Below are positions 25,286-35,144 of a stretch of DNA of 64,000 nt, piece after piece. A program made the position numbers and the translations under genes. The number at the start of each line of letters is the position of its first letter. Position 1 is the stretch's first letter. Source of the stretch: Halomonas litopenaei (GTDB lineage: Bacteria; Pseudomonadota; Gammaproteobacteria; Pseudomonadales; Halomonadaceae); contig NZ_PXNS01000006.1 in the NCBI RefSeq assembly GCF_003045775.1, positions 356,425 through 420,424 on the forward strand. The letters run 5' to 3'. The notes beneath the pieces are model-generated. The model was not told the DNA's origin and ran no database searches. It saw only the letters and a program-made list of their open reading frames with translations.

Positions 25286-25837
25286 ATGGACAGGAGCGAC
25301 AAGATGTTGAAGGCACGCGTGTTTGCCGGATCGTGCTTGCTGGGGGCAGGCCTGCTGGTAACAGGCGCCGCCCACGCCGCCACGGAGGTGGAGATGCACA
25401 GCGTCAGCACCGACGGTATTGGCGACTCCCTCGGCACCATCAGTTTCGAGGATAGTGAGCATGGTCTCAGGATCACGCCCGACCTCGAGGGTCTGGACAC
25501 CGGCATCCACGGCCTTCACGTTCACGTGAACCCGAGCTGCGAGCCGGCCGAGAAGGATGGCGAGACGGTAGCGGCGGCTGGCGCCGGAGGCCACTTCGAC
25601 CCGGAGGACACCGGCACCCACCAGGGTCCCTACGGTGACGGCCACCTGGGTGACCTGCCGGCGCTGGCGGTGGGACAGCAGGGCGAGGCGACACTGCCGA
25701 CCCTGGCGCCGCGCATCAGCGAGAATGACCTGGCAGGCCACGCCATCATGATTCACTCCGGTGGTGACAACTACTCCGACGAGCCCAAGCTCGGCGGTGG
25801 CGGTGCCCGCGTCGCCTGTGGCGTCATCGAAGGCTGA
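25286..25837 (+). CDS. sodC: Periplasmic Cu-Zn superoxide dismutase
   Basis: 183 residues with a signal peptide ending near GAAHAATE. Copper ligands are in GLHVHVNPSC (His-x-His), the His in GGHFDPEDTGTHQGPYG bridges and binds zinc, and HAIMIHSGGDNYSD plus ARVACGVI complete the active site with the disulfide Cys pair and a conserved Gly-rich turn. It dismutates superoxide in the periplasm. AGAGG upstream supports the ATG at 25286; the ATG at 25304 is an alternative with its own AGGAG. It stands alone between two terminators. Confidence 0.95.
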   Translation: MDRSDKMLKARVFAGSCLLGAGLLVTGAAHAATEVEMHSVSTDGIGDSLGTISFEDSEHGLRITPDLEGLDTGIHGLHVHVNPSCEPAEKDGETVAAAGAGGHFDPEDTGTHQGPYGDGHLGDLPALAVGQQGEATLPTLAPRISENDLAGHAIMIHSGGDNYSDEPKLGGGGARVACGVIEG

Positions 25838-25865
25838 TCGACGCCACCCCCGACATGGCCATCCA

Positions 25866-25889
25866 GGCCCCGCCCAGGCGGGGCCTTTT
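25866..25889 (+). terminator. Terminator after sodC
   Basis: GGCCCCGC (25866-25873) pairs with GCGGGGCC (25878-25885), followed by TTTT. It lies between convergent sodC and trmJ, so it may serve both; the minus-strand side has no T-run. Confidence 0.85.
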
Positions 25890-25901
25890 GCTGTAGTGAC
25901 G

Positions 25902-26741
25902 TCAGTCCTGGCGATCGTCGCTGGAAGGGGGCAGGTGTGCCTCGAGCGACGACAGCAGGCCGCGCAACAGCGAGAGTTCCTTGCGCGTGGGCGTGGCCCG
26001 GGCGAACAGCGCCTGGAGCTGTTCCTCGGTGCGTGCGTGGGGCTGGGTAATAAAACCACTGTCGCGCATCACCCGGCCCAGATGTGCCTGAAAGTGGGCG
26101 ACCTGCTCTCGGGTGGGCTGGCGAAGCCTGGGCGGTGTCGCCGAGGTGGCGACGCTGTCGGTGTCGGTATCGGTGTCGGTATCCGTATCCGTGTCGGCAT
26201 CGCTATCGACCGCGACATCGACATCAGGGCAGGGGAGTCGGCGCCAGGCCCGGCGCAACTCGTAAGCCAGCACCTGCACCGCCTGGGACAGGTTCAGGAT
26301 GCCGTAATCGGGATTGGCCGGAATGCTGACCTGATGCGAGCACAGGCGGATTTCGTCGTTGGTCAGGCCGAAGCGCTCGCGGCCGAAGACCAGTGCCACC
26401 GGGTCGTGCACCGCGTCCTTCACCAGCGCCTGGGCCATCTCGTCCGGTTCGTCGTAGTGGGGCAGTGGCAGGCTTCTCAGCCTGGCGCTGGCCCCGACCA
26501 CCCTGACACAGTCATCGATGGCGTCCTCGAGACGTTCGACCACACGGGCGTTTTCGACCACATCTGCCGCACCTGCGGCCAGGCGGGTGGCCTCTTCATC
26601 GGGAAAGACGCGTGGATTGACCAGCACCAGATCGGTCAGGCCCATGGTCTTCATCGCGCGAGCAGCGGAGCCGATGTTGCCGGGATGGTAGGTCTGGACA
26701 AGAACGATGCGCAGATTGGCGAAGGGCAAGGCTTGAGTCAT
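25902..26741 (-). CDS. trmJ: tRNA (cytidine/uridine-2'-O-)-methyltransferase TrmJ
   Basis: 279 residues from MTQALPFANLRIVLVQTYHP, the usual TrmJ start; the longer in-frame version has no family match upstream. The SPOUT knot shows HPGNIGSAARAMKTMGL, FGRERFGLTNDEI and IPANPDYGILNLSQAVQVLAYE. It methylates the 2'-O of residue 32 in several tRNAs using S-adenosylmethionine. An Asp-Thr-rich microsatellite separates the catalytic domain from the C-terminal helical domain (PTREQVAHFQAHLGRVM). It is convergent with sodC. Confidence 0.93.
   Translation of the reverse strand: MTQALPFANLRIVLVQTYHPGNIGSAARAMKTMGLTDLVLVNPRVFPDEEATRLAAGAADVVENARVVERLEDAIDDCVRVVGASARLRSLPLPHYDEPDEMAQALVKDAVHDPVALVFGRERFGLTNDEIRLCSHQVSIPANPDYGILNLSQAVQVLAYELRRAWRRLPCPDVDVAVDSDADTDTDTDTDTDTDSVATSATPPRLRQPTREQVAHFQAHLGRVMRDSGFITQPHARTEEQLQALFARATPTRKELSLLRGLLSSLEAHLPPSSDDRQD
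26155..26210 (-). repeat. Hexanucleotide microsatellite coding (Asp-Thr)n in trmJ
   Basis: Repeated GGTGTC/GGTATC hexamers encode a run of about seven Asp-Thr pairs in the linker between the SPOUT domain and the C-terminal helices. TrmJ proteins normally have only a short linker here. The tract is prone to in-frame length change by slippage. Confidence 0.85.
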
Positions 26742-26805
26742 GGAGCACGGCAACCGTCGATGGGAAAACGAGCGACACCATACCGCCACTTTCGCCCAAA
26801 GCGAA

Positions 26806-26825
26806 GGGGCCGCGATGGCGGCCCC
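26806..26825 (-). terminator. Candidate terminator after the first Wzz-type gene
   Basis: GGGGCCGC (26806-26813) and GCGGCCCC (26818-26825) form an 8-bp stem with a GATG loop, 20 bp beyond the stop of the gene ending at 26845; on the minus strand TTCGCTTTGGG follows. Confidence 0.65.
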
Positions 26826-26844
26826 TGAGACGGTGGTGAAAAGA

Positions 26845-28131
26845 TCAGGCTGTCTGTGAACGATACCGCCTTAAGCTGCGGCTGAACGCCACAAGCATCA
26901 CCAGCATCACGCCGAGCATGCCCCCGAGGATCACGGCGAGCGCCATCACCAGGGCCTTGCCGGGGCCTTCGGGATGTATCGGACGATAGGCCACATTGAC
27001 CACCTCGACGACGTGGATGTCGTCGGCGGTGATGCGGTTGGCCCTCAGCAGAGTGTTTTCCTGGCGTAGCTGGTTGTAGGCGTCAATAAACGCCGAGTCG
27101 CTCTCGCGAGACTTGAACGCCTCGATACGTCGCTGGTGCTGCAACTGTTCGAGCTGCTTTTCGATCTGACGGATGGCCGGCGAGGAGATGGGCTGGTCGA
27201 GCCCCTGCTTCAATACCTCGCGCTCGGCCGCCAGGGCTTCGGTACCCAGGAAGTACAGTGGTAGATCATTGCCGATGCTGACGTTGTCGTAGACGATACG
27301 GGCGGCGTCATCGGCGTCTCCCAACGATAGTGGGGACGTCGGCTTGGTGATGCCGAGCATGCCGGCGATCTCTTCTGCTACTTCCAGGGTGCGAATGCGC
27401 TCTTCGCGGGAAGCGCGCTCCGCGGCGCGTTCGGCGGCAAGCTGATCCTGGAGCTCGAGCCGGCGAATCGAGTGCTCCTCGCTCATCCGCGTGACGGTCG
27501 CGTCAAGCTCGGCGTCGTAGGCCTCCAGGTGGGCTTCCATGTCTGCCTCATTGCGTGAAATGGCGCTGGCCAGGCTACGATCGACGCGCGCGAGCAGGTC
27601 TTCGGTGTACTGCCGCTGCGACCACTGGAAGTACTGGTTCAGCAAGGCAGCGCCGTCGATATCTTCACGATAGGAGAAGCTAACCTCCCCGGGGCTACCG
27701 GAGGCGAGGTCGCCAGGCGCGACCTTCAGCTCTCGGAACTGCGTGCGAAGCACCGTGCCTTCGAGTTCCGGGGGACTATCCTGCATCAGCATGTCGGCGT
27801 AGTCGGGGTGCTGGTCGAGGAAGCCGCGGAAGCGCTCGTAACTCCCCAGGCGGATCTCCAGTTCGGAAACAGCCTGCTGGGGAGTGATGGCAATCCCCGG
27901 AATGCGGTTGATCACATTGAGACCATCACTGGTCTCGGTGTAGGCGAGCGAAGAATGGTATGACGGTGTGGATGCCACCAGATAGAGCGTCGCCAGTGCG
28001 AGGCAGGTTGCCATGCTGACGGCGATCCAGCGCCATCCGTTGATCAGCATGATGGCAATGTCTCGCAGGTCAATCTCGTCAGAGGAAGGATGCTCAGGTT
28101 GATCGACGGCTTGGTGGTTGAAAGAGTTCAT
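26845..28131 (-). CDS. Wzz-type polysaccharide chain-length regulator, copy 1
   Basis: 428 residues. The N-terminal membrane segment (about 35-57, WIAVSMATCLALATLYLVAS) follows the EIDLRDIAIMLINGW lead-in. A long periplasmic coiled-coil region (about 180-350) comes next, then the proline-rich second membrane segment with YRPIHPEGPGKALVMALAVILGGMLGVMLVML. This is the PCP-1/Wzz architecture, which sets the modal length of O-antigen or exopolysaccharide. It lacks a BY-kinase domain. It overlaps the upstream 80-residue membrane-protein gene by 4 bp. A paralogous pair lies at 28988-30516, with the lead-in and C-terminal regions nearly identical. Confidence 0.92.
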   Translation of the reverse strand: MNSFNHQAVDQPEHPSSDEIDLRDIAIMLINGWRWIAVSMATCLALATLYLVASTPSYHSSLAYTETSDGLNVINRIPGIAITPQQAVSELEIRLGSYERFRGFLDQHPDYADMLMQDSPPELEGTVLRTQFRELKVAPGDLASGSPGEVSFSYREDIDGAALLNQYFQWSQRQYTEDLLARVDRSLASAISRNEADMEAHLEAYDAELDATVTRMSEEHSIRRLELQDQLAAERAAERASREERIRTLEVAEEIAGMLGITKPTSPLSLGDADDAARIVYDNVSIGNDLPLYFLGTEALAAEREVLKQGLDQPISSPAIRQIEKQLEQLQHQRRIEAFKSRESDSAFIDAYNQLRQENTLLRANRITADDIHVVEVVNVAYRPIHPEGPGKALVMALAVILGGMLGVMLVMLVAFSRSLRRYRSQTA

Positions 28132-28370
28132 GTGTGAGGATTCCAGACAGCAAGCCTCGCCGTCAGAGCGAGCAGGTGAACGAGCAGGACAGACACTTCC
28201 GCAAGAAGAAAATGAGAGGTGTCGACCAGGTCCAGATACAGCAGGAAGATGGGCGCAAGTGCCGCGGCGAGCATGATGGCCGCCGAGATATAGCGTCGTT
28301 CGCTGAACGCCAGAGCGCCCGGAAGCAGCAGCATCATGGGGGATGCCACCAGGTGTTTAAGTGTTGACAT
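28128..28370 (-). CDS. Small membrane protein paired with Wzz, copy 1
   Basis: 80 residues from the ATG at 28370 (MSTLKHLVASPMMLLLPGAL). Three hydrophobic segments are predicted by eye: about 8-24, 29-47 and 52-73, the last ending TARLAVWNPHT. It overlaps the wzz start by 4 bp. The copy at 30274-30516 also encodes 80 residues, with the same spacing and a similar start (LLLPG) and end (ALWRPQR). No known family recognised; the constant pairing suggests a partner of the chain-length regulator. Confidence 0.75.
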   Translation of the reverse strand: MSTLKHLVASPMMLLLPGALAFSERRYISAAIMLAAALAPIFLLYLDLVDTSHFLLAEVSVLLVHLLALTARLAVWNPHT

Positions 28371-28987
28371 GGCGTTTATCAGCCCTGCGTGAGCCAAGGG
28401 ATAGTGCTTATATGCACTTTATATTGCGGTTGAAAGTAGCAGGGCGAATGTAAGCATGTAAGTCTATGTTAACTTTAAATGCGCATAAGGACTGGTCAGT
28501 TTATTAAAAATACAACGTTTATATGCTGATATGAGTTTAATTGATTTTTTATGTGCTGATTCGATTGATCACCGAGGTGCTCTGTAAAACATGACCAACC
28601 AAGGTCTGACAACACGAATGGCACTGAGGCAGCGTGGTTTCCAGAGTGGGGTAGGCATATTGTTCCCACTTGATGCCAGCTTGACGTTCGCAGGCGCTAT
28701 GCAGGATAAGCCATGATGCCCAGGTTGGCGCGCACCTGTTCAGGGAACCAAGGGTAGTGGGTGAAGCCGGGGTGGTGTCCAGCACGGCCAATGGTGCAAG
28801 GAGTGATCCGTTGTTCCCTTTGGCACCTGAATTCAACCAATAAGCGTGACAGGAAAGGTGGGTAGGGACGAGGCGCTTCCCCGAGTCAGGCCATGATCTG
28901 ACTCGGGGCTAGTGCTGGAGGACGGTGAGAGCCAGCGGATCGTGGCTAGGGGTGCAGCGCTGGCGCTGCCAGGTCGGGTTGGCAAGA
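28371..28987. other. 617-bp gap between the two Wzz units
   Basis: The part next to copy 1 (28400-28565) is AT-rich and should hold its promoter (strings such as TATAAAGTGCATATAAG on the minus strand). The rest has no convincing gene; a 95-codon minus-strand frame at 28549-28836 lacks family features or a ribosome site. A hairpin lies at 28879-28908. Confidence 0.5.
28879..28908 (-). terminator. Candidate terminator after the second Wzz-type gene
   Basis: CCCCGAGTCAG (28879-28889) pairs with CTGACTCGGGG (28898-28908), an 11-bp stem, 80 bp beyond the stop of the gene ending at 28988. No T-run follows on either strand, so termination may need Rho. Confidence 0.55.
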
Positions 28988-30292
28988 TCACGCCCGCTGG
29001 GCCCTGTAGTGCTTGAGGCTTCGGCCGAACGATACACACATCACCAGCATGACGCCCAGCATGCCCCCCAGTATCACGGCGAGTGCCAGCACCAGGGCCT
29101 TGCCGGGGCCTTCCGAACGGTTCGGACGATAGGCCAGGTTGACCACCTCGACGACGTCGATATCGTCGGCGGTGACGCGGTTGGCCCGCAGCAGGGTATT
29201 TTCCTGGCTCAACTGATTGTAGGCGTCGACAAACGACGAGTCGTCGGATCGTTGCTGCAACGCTTCGATTTGGCGCTGATGTCGCAATTGCGCGAGCTCT
29301 TTCTCGATTTCGCGGATGGCAGGCGTGCTGGCTTCCTGCTCCAGGCTTTGTTCGACGACCTCTTTTTCTGCGGCCAGTGCCTGGGTGCCCATGAAGTAGA
29401 GCGGCAGGTTTGTCGCGTTGCCGCTGTCACCGCGGCTAACTTGGGTTTGTCCGTTTTCGCCGAACGCCGGCGGTGAGGTGGGCTGGGTGATGCCGAGCCT
29501 CTGTGCGATGGCCTCTGCCTGGGTCAGAGTGCGAATGCGCTCTTGGCGAGACTTGCGCTCGGCATTCTTTTCGGCCTGAAGCTGGTCATCGAGTTCGGCT
29601 AACTGAACGTCATGTTGCTCTTGCAGCCGTGTGATCTCGACGTTCACGCTGTCCCGGTAGGCTTCCAGATGTGCCTGCATCTCTTCACTATTGCGTGCCA
29701 GCGCCGTTTCCAGTGAGTGTTCGGCGCGCTGCGCCAGAACCTGGGCATATTGCCTCTCCGTCCATGCCAGATAGTCATTGAGTAGAGCAGCCCCCTGCAG
29801 CGACTCTGGATACACAAGGCTCAACTGGTGCGGGCCTGTCCCGTCTTTGCCGGGACGCGTGATCGTTAGCTTGTCGAAGTAGTGAAGGCGCAGATGCTCA
29901 TCTAGGGTCACGTCCTGTTCGTCGGCCTCCGACTGGGCGATGGACTGCCATTCGGGATGGTCGTCGATGAAGTCGCGCAGGTTGCCGAAGCTACCGAGCT
30001 TAAGTTCCAGTTCTGTCTGAGTGGAGGCCGCTGAGTAGTCGATGTCGGGCATCTCGTTGAGAAGACGCAGTCCTTCCGACGAGGGCGTGTAACTGGTCGA
30101 CGCACGGTAGCTTTGCGGGGCTATGGTGACAAACACCAGGGCCAGCACCACGGCGGTGGCCACGCTGCCAAGGATCCACTTCCAGCCGTCAAGCAACATC
30201 AGGGCGATGTCGCGCAGGTCTATCTCATCATCGCGCCGATAGGAAAGCGCGGGAAGTTGGCTGTCGTGATCGGTCATCGCTGCGGCCTCCAC
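28988..30292 (-). CDS. Wzz-type polysaccharide chain-length regulator, copy 2
   Basis: 434 residues with the same plan as copy 1: DEIDLRDIALMLLDGWKWIL lead-in, first membrane segment (about 37-58), long Glu/Gln-rich coiled coil with RIRTLTQAEAIAQRLGITQP, and the second membrane segment after VEVVNLAYRPNRSEGPGKAL. Conservation with copy 1 is highest at the two ends and in the QENTLLRANR(V/I)TADDI block, lowest in the membrane-distal tip, which is the part thought to set chain length. It overlaps the upstream small membrane-protein gene by 19 bp. Confidence 0.92.
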   Translation of the reverse strand: MEAAAMTDHDSQLPALSYRRDDEIDLRDIALMLLDGWKWILGSVATAVVLALVFVTIAPQSYRASTSYTPSSEGLRLLNEMPDIDYSAASTQTELELKLGSFGNLRDFIDDHPEWQSIAQSEADEQDVTLDEHLRLHYFDKLTITRPGKDGTGPHQLSLVYPESLQGAALLNDYLAWTERQYAQVLAQRAEHSLETALARNSEEMQAHLEAYRDSVNVEITRLQEQHDVQLAELDDQLQAEKNAERKSRQERIRTLTQAEAIAQRLGITQPTSPPAFGENGQTQVSRGDSGNATNLPLYFMGTQALAAEKEVVEQSLEQEASTPAIREIEKELAQLRHQRQIEALQQRSDDSSFVDAYNQLSQENTLLRANRVTADDIDVVEVVNLAYRPNRSEGPGKALVLALAVILGGMLGVMLVMCVSFGRSLKHYRAQRA

Positions 30293-30516
30293 AGTGCCAG
30301 ATGCATGCTGTGGACCAGGCCATGGGTAACAAGATTGAAAGACTCCGCCAGGCGGGCGACGACCAGGCTCATCAGCCCCAGTGCTGATGCGACCAGCGGT
30401 GACAGCCAGGCAAGGAAGACGAGGGCGGCATGCAGGGAACGCCCACGTAACAGAGTAAAGCCCCCGGGAAGCAACAAGGCGATGGGGCCGAGAAGTAGTA
30501 GCCGAGAGGGTGACAT
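30274..30516 (-). CDS. Small membrane protein paired with Wzz, copy 2
   Basis: 80 residues from the ATG at 30516 (MSPSRLLLLGPIALLLPGGF), preceded by AGGA. Three hydrophobic segments at about 5-20, 27-46 and 48-62, then HGLVHSMHLALWRPQR. Same length and topology as the protein at 28128. Its stop lies inside the start of the Wzz gene, so the two are coupled. Function unknown. Confidence 0.75.
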   Translation of the reverse strand: MSPSRLLLLGPIALLLPGGFTLLRGRSLHAALVFLAWLSPLVASALGLMSLVVARLAESFNLVTHGLVHSMHLALWRPQR

Positions 30517-30800
30517 CGGAAAGTCCTGATCGAGCGTTGAGGAATTGGCGGTCGATGAGTCATCGGTGTGCCACAGGGGCAACCTTCAAGGGCGGAAAAC
30601 CACGGGCTATCTGCTGGGCGAACAGCCTAGCGACGTGGACGCGGCGCGACGCTGCTGTAGATCAGGAAGGGGGAAAGTACAGGTCGCCACTCTGCGTCGT
30701 CCTGACGAAGATCAAGGACGTCGCAGCCGTGGTCTGGCCTCTTGGGTGTCGTGCCGCTGACAGGGCGGAGCGAAGGGGAAGCGCGGCAGAACTCGTTACT
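30517..30800. other. Gap upstream of Wzz copy 2
   Basis: 284 bp between the small membrane-protein gene and MITE-like repeat B. It must carry the promoter of the second Wzz unit. I see no gene and no clear promoter boxes. Confidence 0.4.
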
Positions 30801-30959
30801 AGGCGCTGTCCGAAAAGTCGACGAGCGAAGGTTAGACAAGGCAAAAATCGGTGAGAAAGCGCAGTTTACGGGGTGTAAATGAGCATTTTGACCGGGCTGG
30901 CGCACCAGCCGATTTTTAACGCCGTATTACCGAGCGCAGGCACTTTTCAGACAAGCCCT
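30801..30959 (+). repeat. MITE-like dispersed repeat, copy B
   Basis: 159 bp. Ends AGGCGCTGTCCGAAAAGT and ACTTTTCAGACAAGCCCT are imperfect inverted repeats (14 of 18 positions). The interior matches copy C except for about 16 extra bases containing the palindromic GGCTGGCGCACCAGCC. CTAG-like sequence sits at both borders, as expected for TA-target elements. The right end overlaps the stop codon of the minus-strand gene ending at 30958. Confidence 0.92.
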
Positions 30960-31896
30960 AGTGATGGGCGGCCTGTTTCCAGGCATCTAGTGTTTCGATA
31001 TGAGCCGGATGGATGCCGCAGCATCCGCCGATCAGGCTTGCTCCCAGGGAGTGCCAGCGCTTGGCGTAGTCCAGGTAGCCTGCCGGGGTCAGCTCCCGGT
31101 CTGCCGTCAAGGTGGTGTTGGCCCGGTGAGCATCGCCGATCGGCGAGAAGCTGTTGGCGTAGGCGCCCAGCGGGCGCGATAGCTTGAGTCGTTGCATGGC
31201 GTCGCCGGCGTCGACCAGTGCCTGCGCCATGACCTCCGGAATCGAGCAGTTGAACAGGATGGCGTCGGCGCCGCCCTGACATAGCTGTTGGGTCGCCTCG
31301 GCAACGGACTCTCCGGAGCGCAGGCGTGCGATGTCGGACACCTCGTCCTGCAGGGTGAGGGCGTACCAGCGAGGCTTCTCGGATGCCGCCAGGACCTCCT
31401 GCATGACCGAGATCTCGGCAAGACTCGACAGCGTCTCGGCGAGCCACAGATCCACGTGTGGGTCCTGCGCATGATACAGGGCGGTGGTGATCTCTCTGGC
31501 GCGGCCGGGGTCGAACAGATCGGGACGATAGCTGCCCAGGGCGGGAGGCAGGCAGCCGGCTACGCTAAGCGAGGCTTCTGGGGCATTGGCTTGCGACGGT
31601 GGCTGGACGGATTCATCCTGCCAGCAGCTTGCCGCTTGCGCTGCCAATCGTGCCGCAAGCGAAGCGAGTGCCGGCCCCTCTTCCCGATAGCGCCGCTCGC
31701 CAAGATGGAACGGCACGCAGGCGTAGCTGTTGGCAGTAATCACTCGGGCGCCGGCCCGGATAAAGTTGAGGTGGGCCTCGATGACCCGGTCGGGAGCTTC
31801 GATCAGCGCCTGGGCGCTCCACAAGGGCTGTGAGAAGGGGGCGCCGATACGCTTGAGCTCGCGCCCCATGCCGCCGTCCAGTAGCGTCAAATCCAT
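30958..31896 (-). CDS. Homocysteine S-methyltransferase family protein
   Basis: 312 residues from MDLTLLDGGMGRELKRIG; an in-frame stretch extends to 32022 but lacks family sequence and crosses the groEL terminator. Zinc-binding cysteines are in LFNCSIPEV and IGGCCGIHPAHI, the Cys/GGCCG pattern of the family, with ITANSYACVPFHLG near the front. It transfers a methyl group from a donor such as S-methylmethionine or a betaine to homocysteine. In a betaine-accumulating halophile the latter is attractive, but that is inference. Its TAG stop is completed by MITE-like repeat B. Confidence 0.85.
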   Translation of the reverse strand: MDLTLLDGGMGRELKRIGAPFSQPLWSAQALIEAPDRVIEAHLNFIRAGARVITANSYACVPFHLGERRYREEGPALASLAARLAAQAASCWQDESVQPPSQANAPEASLSVAGCLPPALGSYRPDLFDPGRAREITTALYHAQDPHVDLWLAETLSSLAEISVMQEVLAASEKPRWYALTLQDEVSDIARLRSGESVAEATQQLCQGGADAILFNCSIPEVMAQALVDAGDAMQRLKLSRPLGAYANSFSPIGDAHRANTTLTADRELTPAGYLDYAKRWHSLGASLIGGCCGIHPAHIETLDAWKQAAHH

Positions 31897-32006
31897 GATG
31901 TTGCCTGCAAGTTGATCCAGCCGATAGTGAATCATGTCCCGGGGGCGGGAATAAATTGAAAAGTCCTCAACCTCTGGATGAGGCGGCTCGATGAATGGTG
32001 GAACAC

Positions 32007-32035
32007 AAAAAAGCCCTGCCATCAGGCAGGGCTTT
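32007..32035 (-). terminator. groEL terminator
   Basis: On the minus strand AAAGCCCTGCC, loop TGAT, GGCAGGGCTTT is followed by further Ts (plus-strand As at 32007-32012). It lies about 50 bp after the groEL stop. Confidence 0.92.
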
Positions 32036-32086
32036 GTGCGCTTGGGGGTGCGCGGGTCGGGCAGCCGGAGCTGCCCGGGGCAGGCG

Positions 32087-33757
<1,671 letters not shown>

Positions 33758-33799
33758 TCAAAAGTGAACGTTGAAACGAGTGAGTCTGCGGGGCAGGGC

Positions 33800-34093
33800 T
33801 TAGCCCTCGACGACCGCCAGGATGTCGGACTCGCTCATGATCAGGACTTCCTCGCCGTCGATCTTCTGCTTTTCGACGCCGAAGCCATCCTTGAAGATCA
33901 CGGTGTCGCCGACCTTGACGTCCAGAGGACGCACGTCGCCGCTCTCGAGAATCCGGCCGTTACCGACGGCGAGAACTTCGCCACGAGTCGGTTTTTCCTG
34001 GGCGTTGCCCGGAAGCACGATGCCGCCTGCGGTCTTCTGCTCTTCCTCAACGCGACGGATGACGACGCGATCGTGCAAGGGACGGATGTTCAT
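33800..34093 (-). CDS. groS: Co-chaperonin GroES (10 kDa)
   Basis: 97 residues, normal length. It starts [18 protein letters not shown], has the mobile loop [19 protein letters not shown] that docks on GroEL, and [20 protein letters not shown]. It caps the GroEL chamber. First gene of the heat-shock operon; its message starts about 200 bp upstream at a sigma-32-type promoter. Confidence 0.99.
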   Translation of the reverse strand: MNIRPLHDRVVIRRVEEEQKTAGGIVLPGNAQEKPTRGEVLAVGNGRILESGDVRPLDVKVGDTVIFKDGFGVEKQKIDGEEVLIMSESDILAVVEG

Positions 34094-34292
34094 TGCTCAC
34101 GTTCTCCTGATGGTTTTGCAAGGCCGGGGCATCCACCCCGGCGGTTCATTGTTCACTCTCGTCGTGACGCCCTGCGACTCGGCGAGAGCTGGAGGTCATT
34201 GCCGGGCTGCCGATGAAGTGGCAGGCCCTTGTCGGCCCTCCTGTCAATGGCGGGGGAGCGTGCTCCCTCACCGAAGCTTGGTGCTGCTCTGG

Positions 34293-34321
34293 TAAGTGGG
34301 GCTGGAGTGGGGGCTTTCAAG
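34293..34321 (-). promoter_or_regulatory. Sigma-32 heat-shock promoter of groESL
   Basis: On the minus strand CTTGAAA (34321-34315), a 13-bp spacer, then CCCCACTTA (34301-34293). This is a near-exact match to the enterobacterial sigma-32 consensus CTTGAAA-N13-CCCCAT. The leader of about 190 nt before groES holds no other obvious element. Confidence 0.92.
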
Positions 34322-34380
34322 GGCTTGGATGAAAATTTTTTTGTCTTCTTGCATCCAAGGCTGACGGGGCCCATGAAACG

Positions 34381-34408
34381 GCATCGGCACCCCGAAGGGT
34401 GCCGATGC
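34381..34408. terminator. 12-bp hairpin between fxsA and the groESL promoter
   Basis: GCATCGGCACCC (34381-34392) pairs perfectly with GGGTGCCGATGC (34397-34408) around CGAA. Read on the minus strand it would stop transcripts from fxsA that pass through repeat C, insulating groESL. T-run weak (CGTTTC). Confidence 0.65.
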
Positions 34409-34457
34409 GAGGGACAAGACGATGATGCGGCAAGGGTGGGTCCACCGCGCAAGCCTC

Positions 34458-34600
34458 AGGCTCAGTCCGAAAAGTCGATGAGCGAAGGTTAGACAAGGCA
34501 AAAATCGGTGAGAAAGCGCAGTTTACGTGGTGTAAATGAGCATTTTGATCCGATTTTTAACGCCGTATTACCGAGCGCAGACACTTTTCAGACAAGCCCT
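34458..34600 (+). repeat. MITE-like dispersed repeat, copy C
   Basis: 143 bp. Starts AGGCTCAGTCCGAAAAGT and ends ACTTTTCAGACAAGCCCT; the interior GCGAAGGTTAGACAAGGCA, ATCGGTGAGAAAGCGCAG and TGTAAATGAGCATTTTGAT matches copy B. Its right end overlaps the TAG stop codon of fxsA on the minus strand, the same arrangement as copies A and B with their upstream genes. Confidence 0.92.
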
Positions 34601-35144
34601 AGCGGCGTCGCTCATCCTTGCTGATAAATTCGCCCTCCAGCGGTTCTTCATCGCCGGCCGAACTTTCGCGCCAGCTGGTGTCATCCCGGCGGCGGCCGGA
34701 AGCCTCGTCCCATCCATCGGCATTGGCCTTCGGGCCCGCAAAGCCCCCTTCCTCGGTACCGCCGAAATGGGTGCCGCCCATCTGGAAGCCCTTCATGCGC
34801 ACCCCGACCTTGGCCAGCGCCTTGCCCAGCAGGCGGCGAGCGTTGGGAATCAGGCACATGAAGCCGAGTGCGTCAGACAGAAAACCCGGCGCCATCAGCA
34901 GGGCGCCACCGAAGATCAGCGCGGCACCGGTCATCAGCTCCGAGGAGGGGATCTCGCCGCGTGACATCCGCTCCTGGGCGCGTGCGAAGGTGGCCACACC
35001 TTCGCGACGGATCAGGTGCAGACCGATGAAGCCGGTGGCCAGCACCAGCGCCAGGGTGGAAAGCAGACCGATTTCGCTACCCACCGAAAAGAGTACAGCG
35101 AAGTCGAGCAGGGCGAAGATGGTGAAGATAAGAAGAAAGGGCAT
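34599..35144 (-). CDS. fxsA: FxsA family membrane protein
   Basis: 181 residues from MPFLLIFTIFALLDFAVLFS, preceded by GGAG. An in-frame extension to 35333 is Ala/Arg-rich and unlike the family. Three to four membrane segments fill the first 110 residues; GALLMAPGFLSDALGFMCLIP is the family signature. The C-terminal 60 residues are hydrophilic and Gly/Asp-rich. E. coli FxsA in excess relieves F-plasmid exclusion of phage T7; the normal role is unknown. FxsA genes often sit beside groES, as here. Confidence 0.93.
   Translation of the reverse strand: MPFLLIFTIFALLDFAVLFSVGSEIGLLSTLALVLATGFIGLHLIRREGVATFARAQERMSRGEIPSSELMTGAALIFGGALLMAPGFLSDALGFMCLIPNARRLLGKALAKVGVRMKGFQMGGTHFGGTEEGGFAGPKANADGWDEASGRRRDDTSWRESSAGDEEPLEGEFISKDERRR

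Noticed and set aside
28549..28836. Possible 95-residue protein in the gap between Wzz units
   Set aside because: No ribosome site, no homology pattern, Cys/Ser/Thr-rich composition typical of a chance frame.
30510..30854. 114-codon plus-strand frame running into repeat B
   Set aside because: Its C-terminus is repeat sequence (the same ending appears in a frame over copy A), and the rest has no family match or ribosome site.
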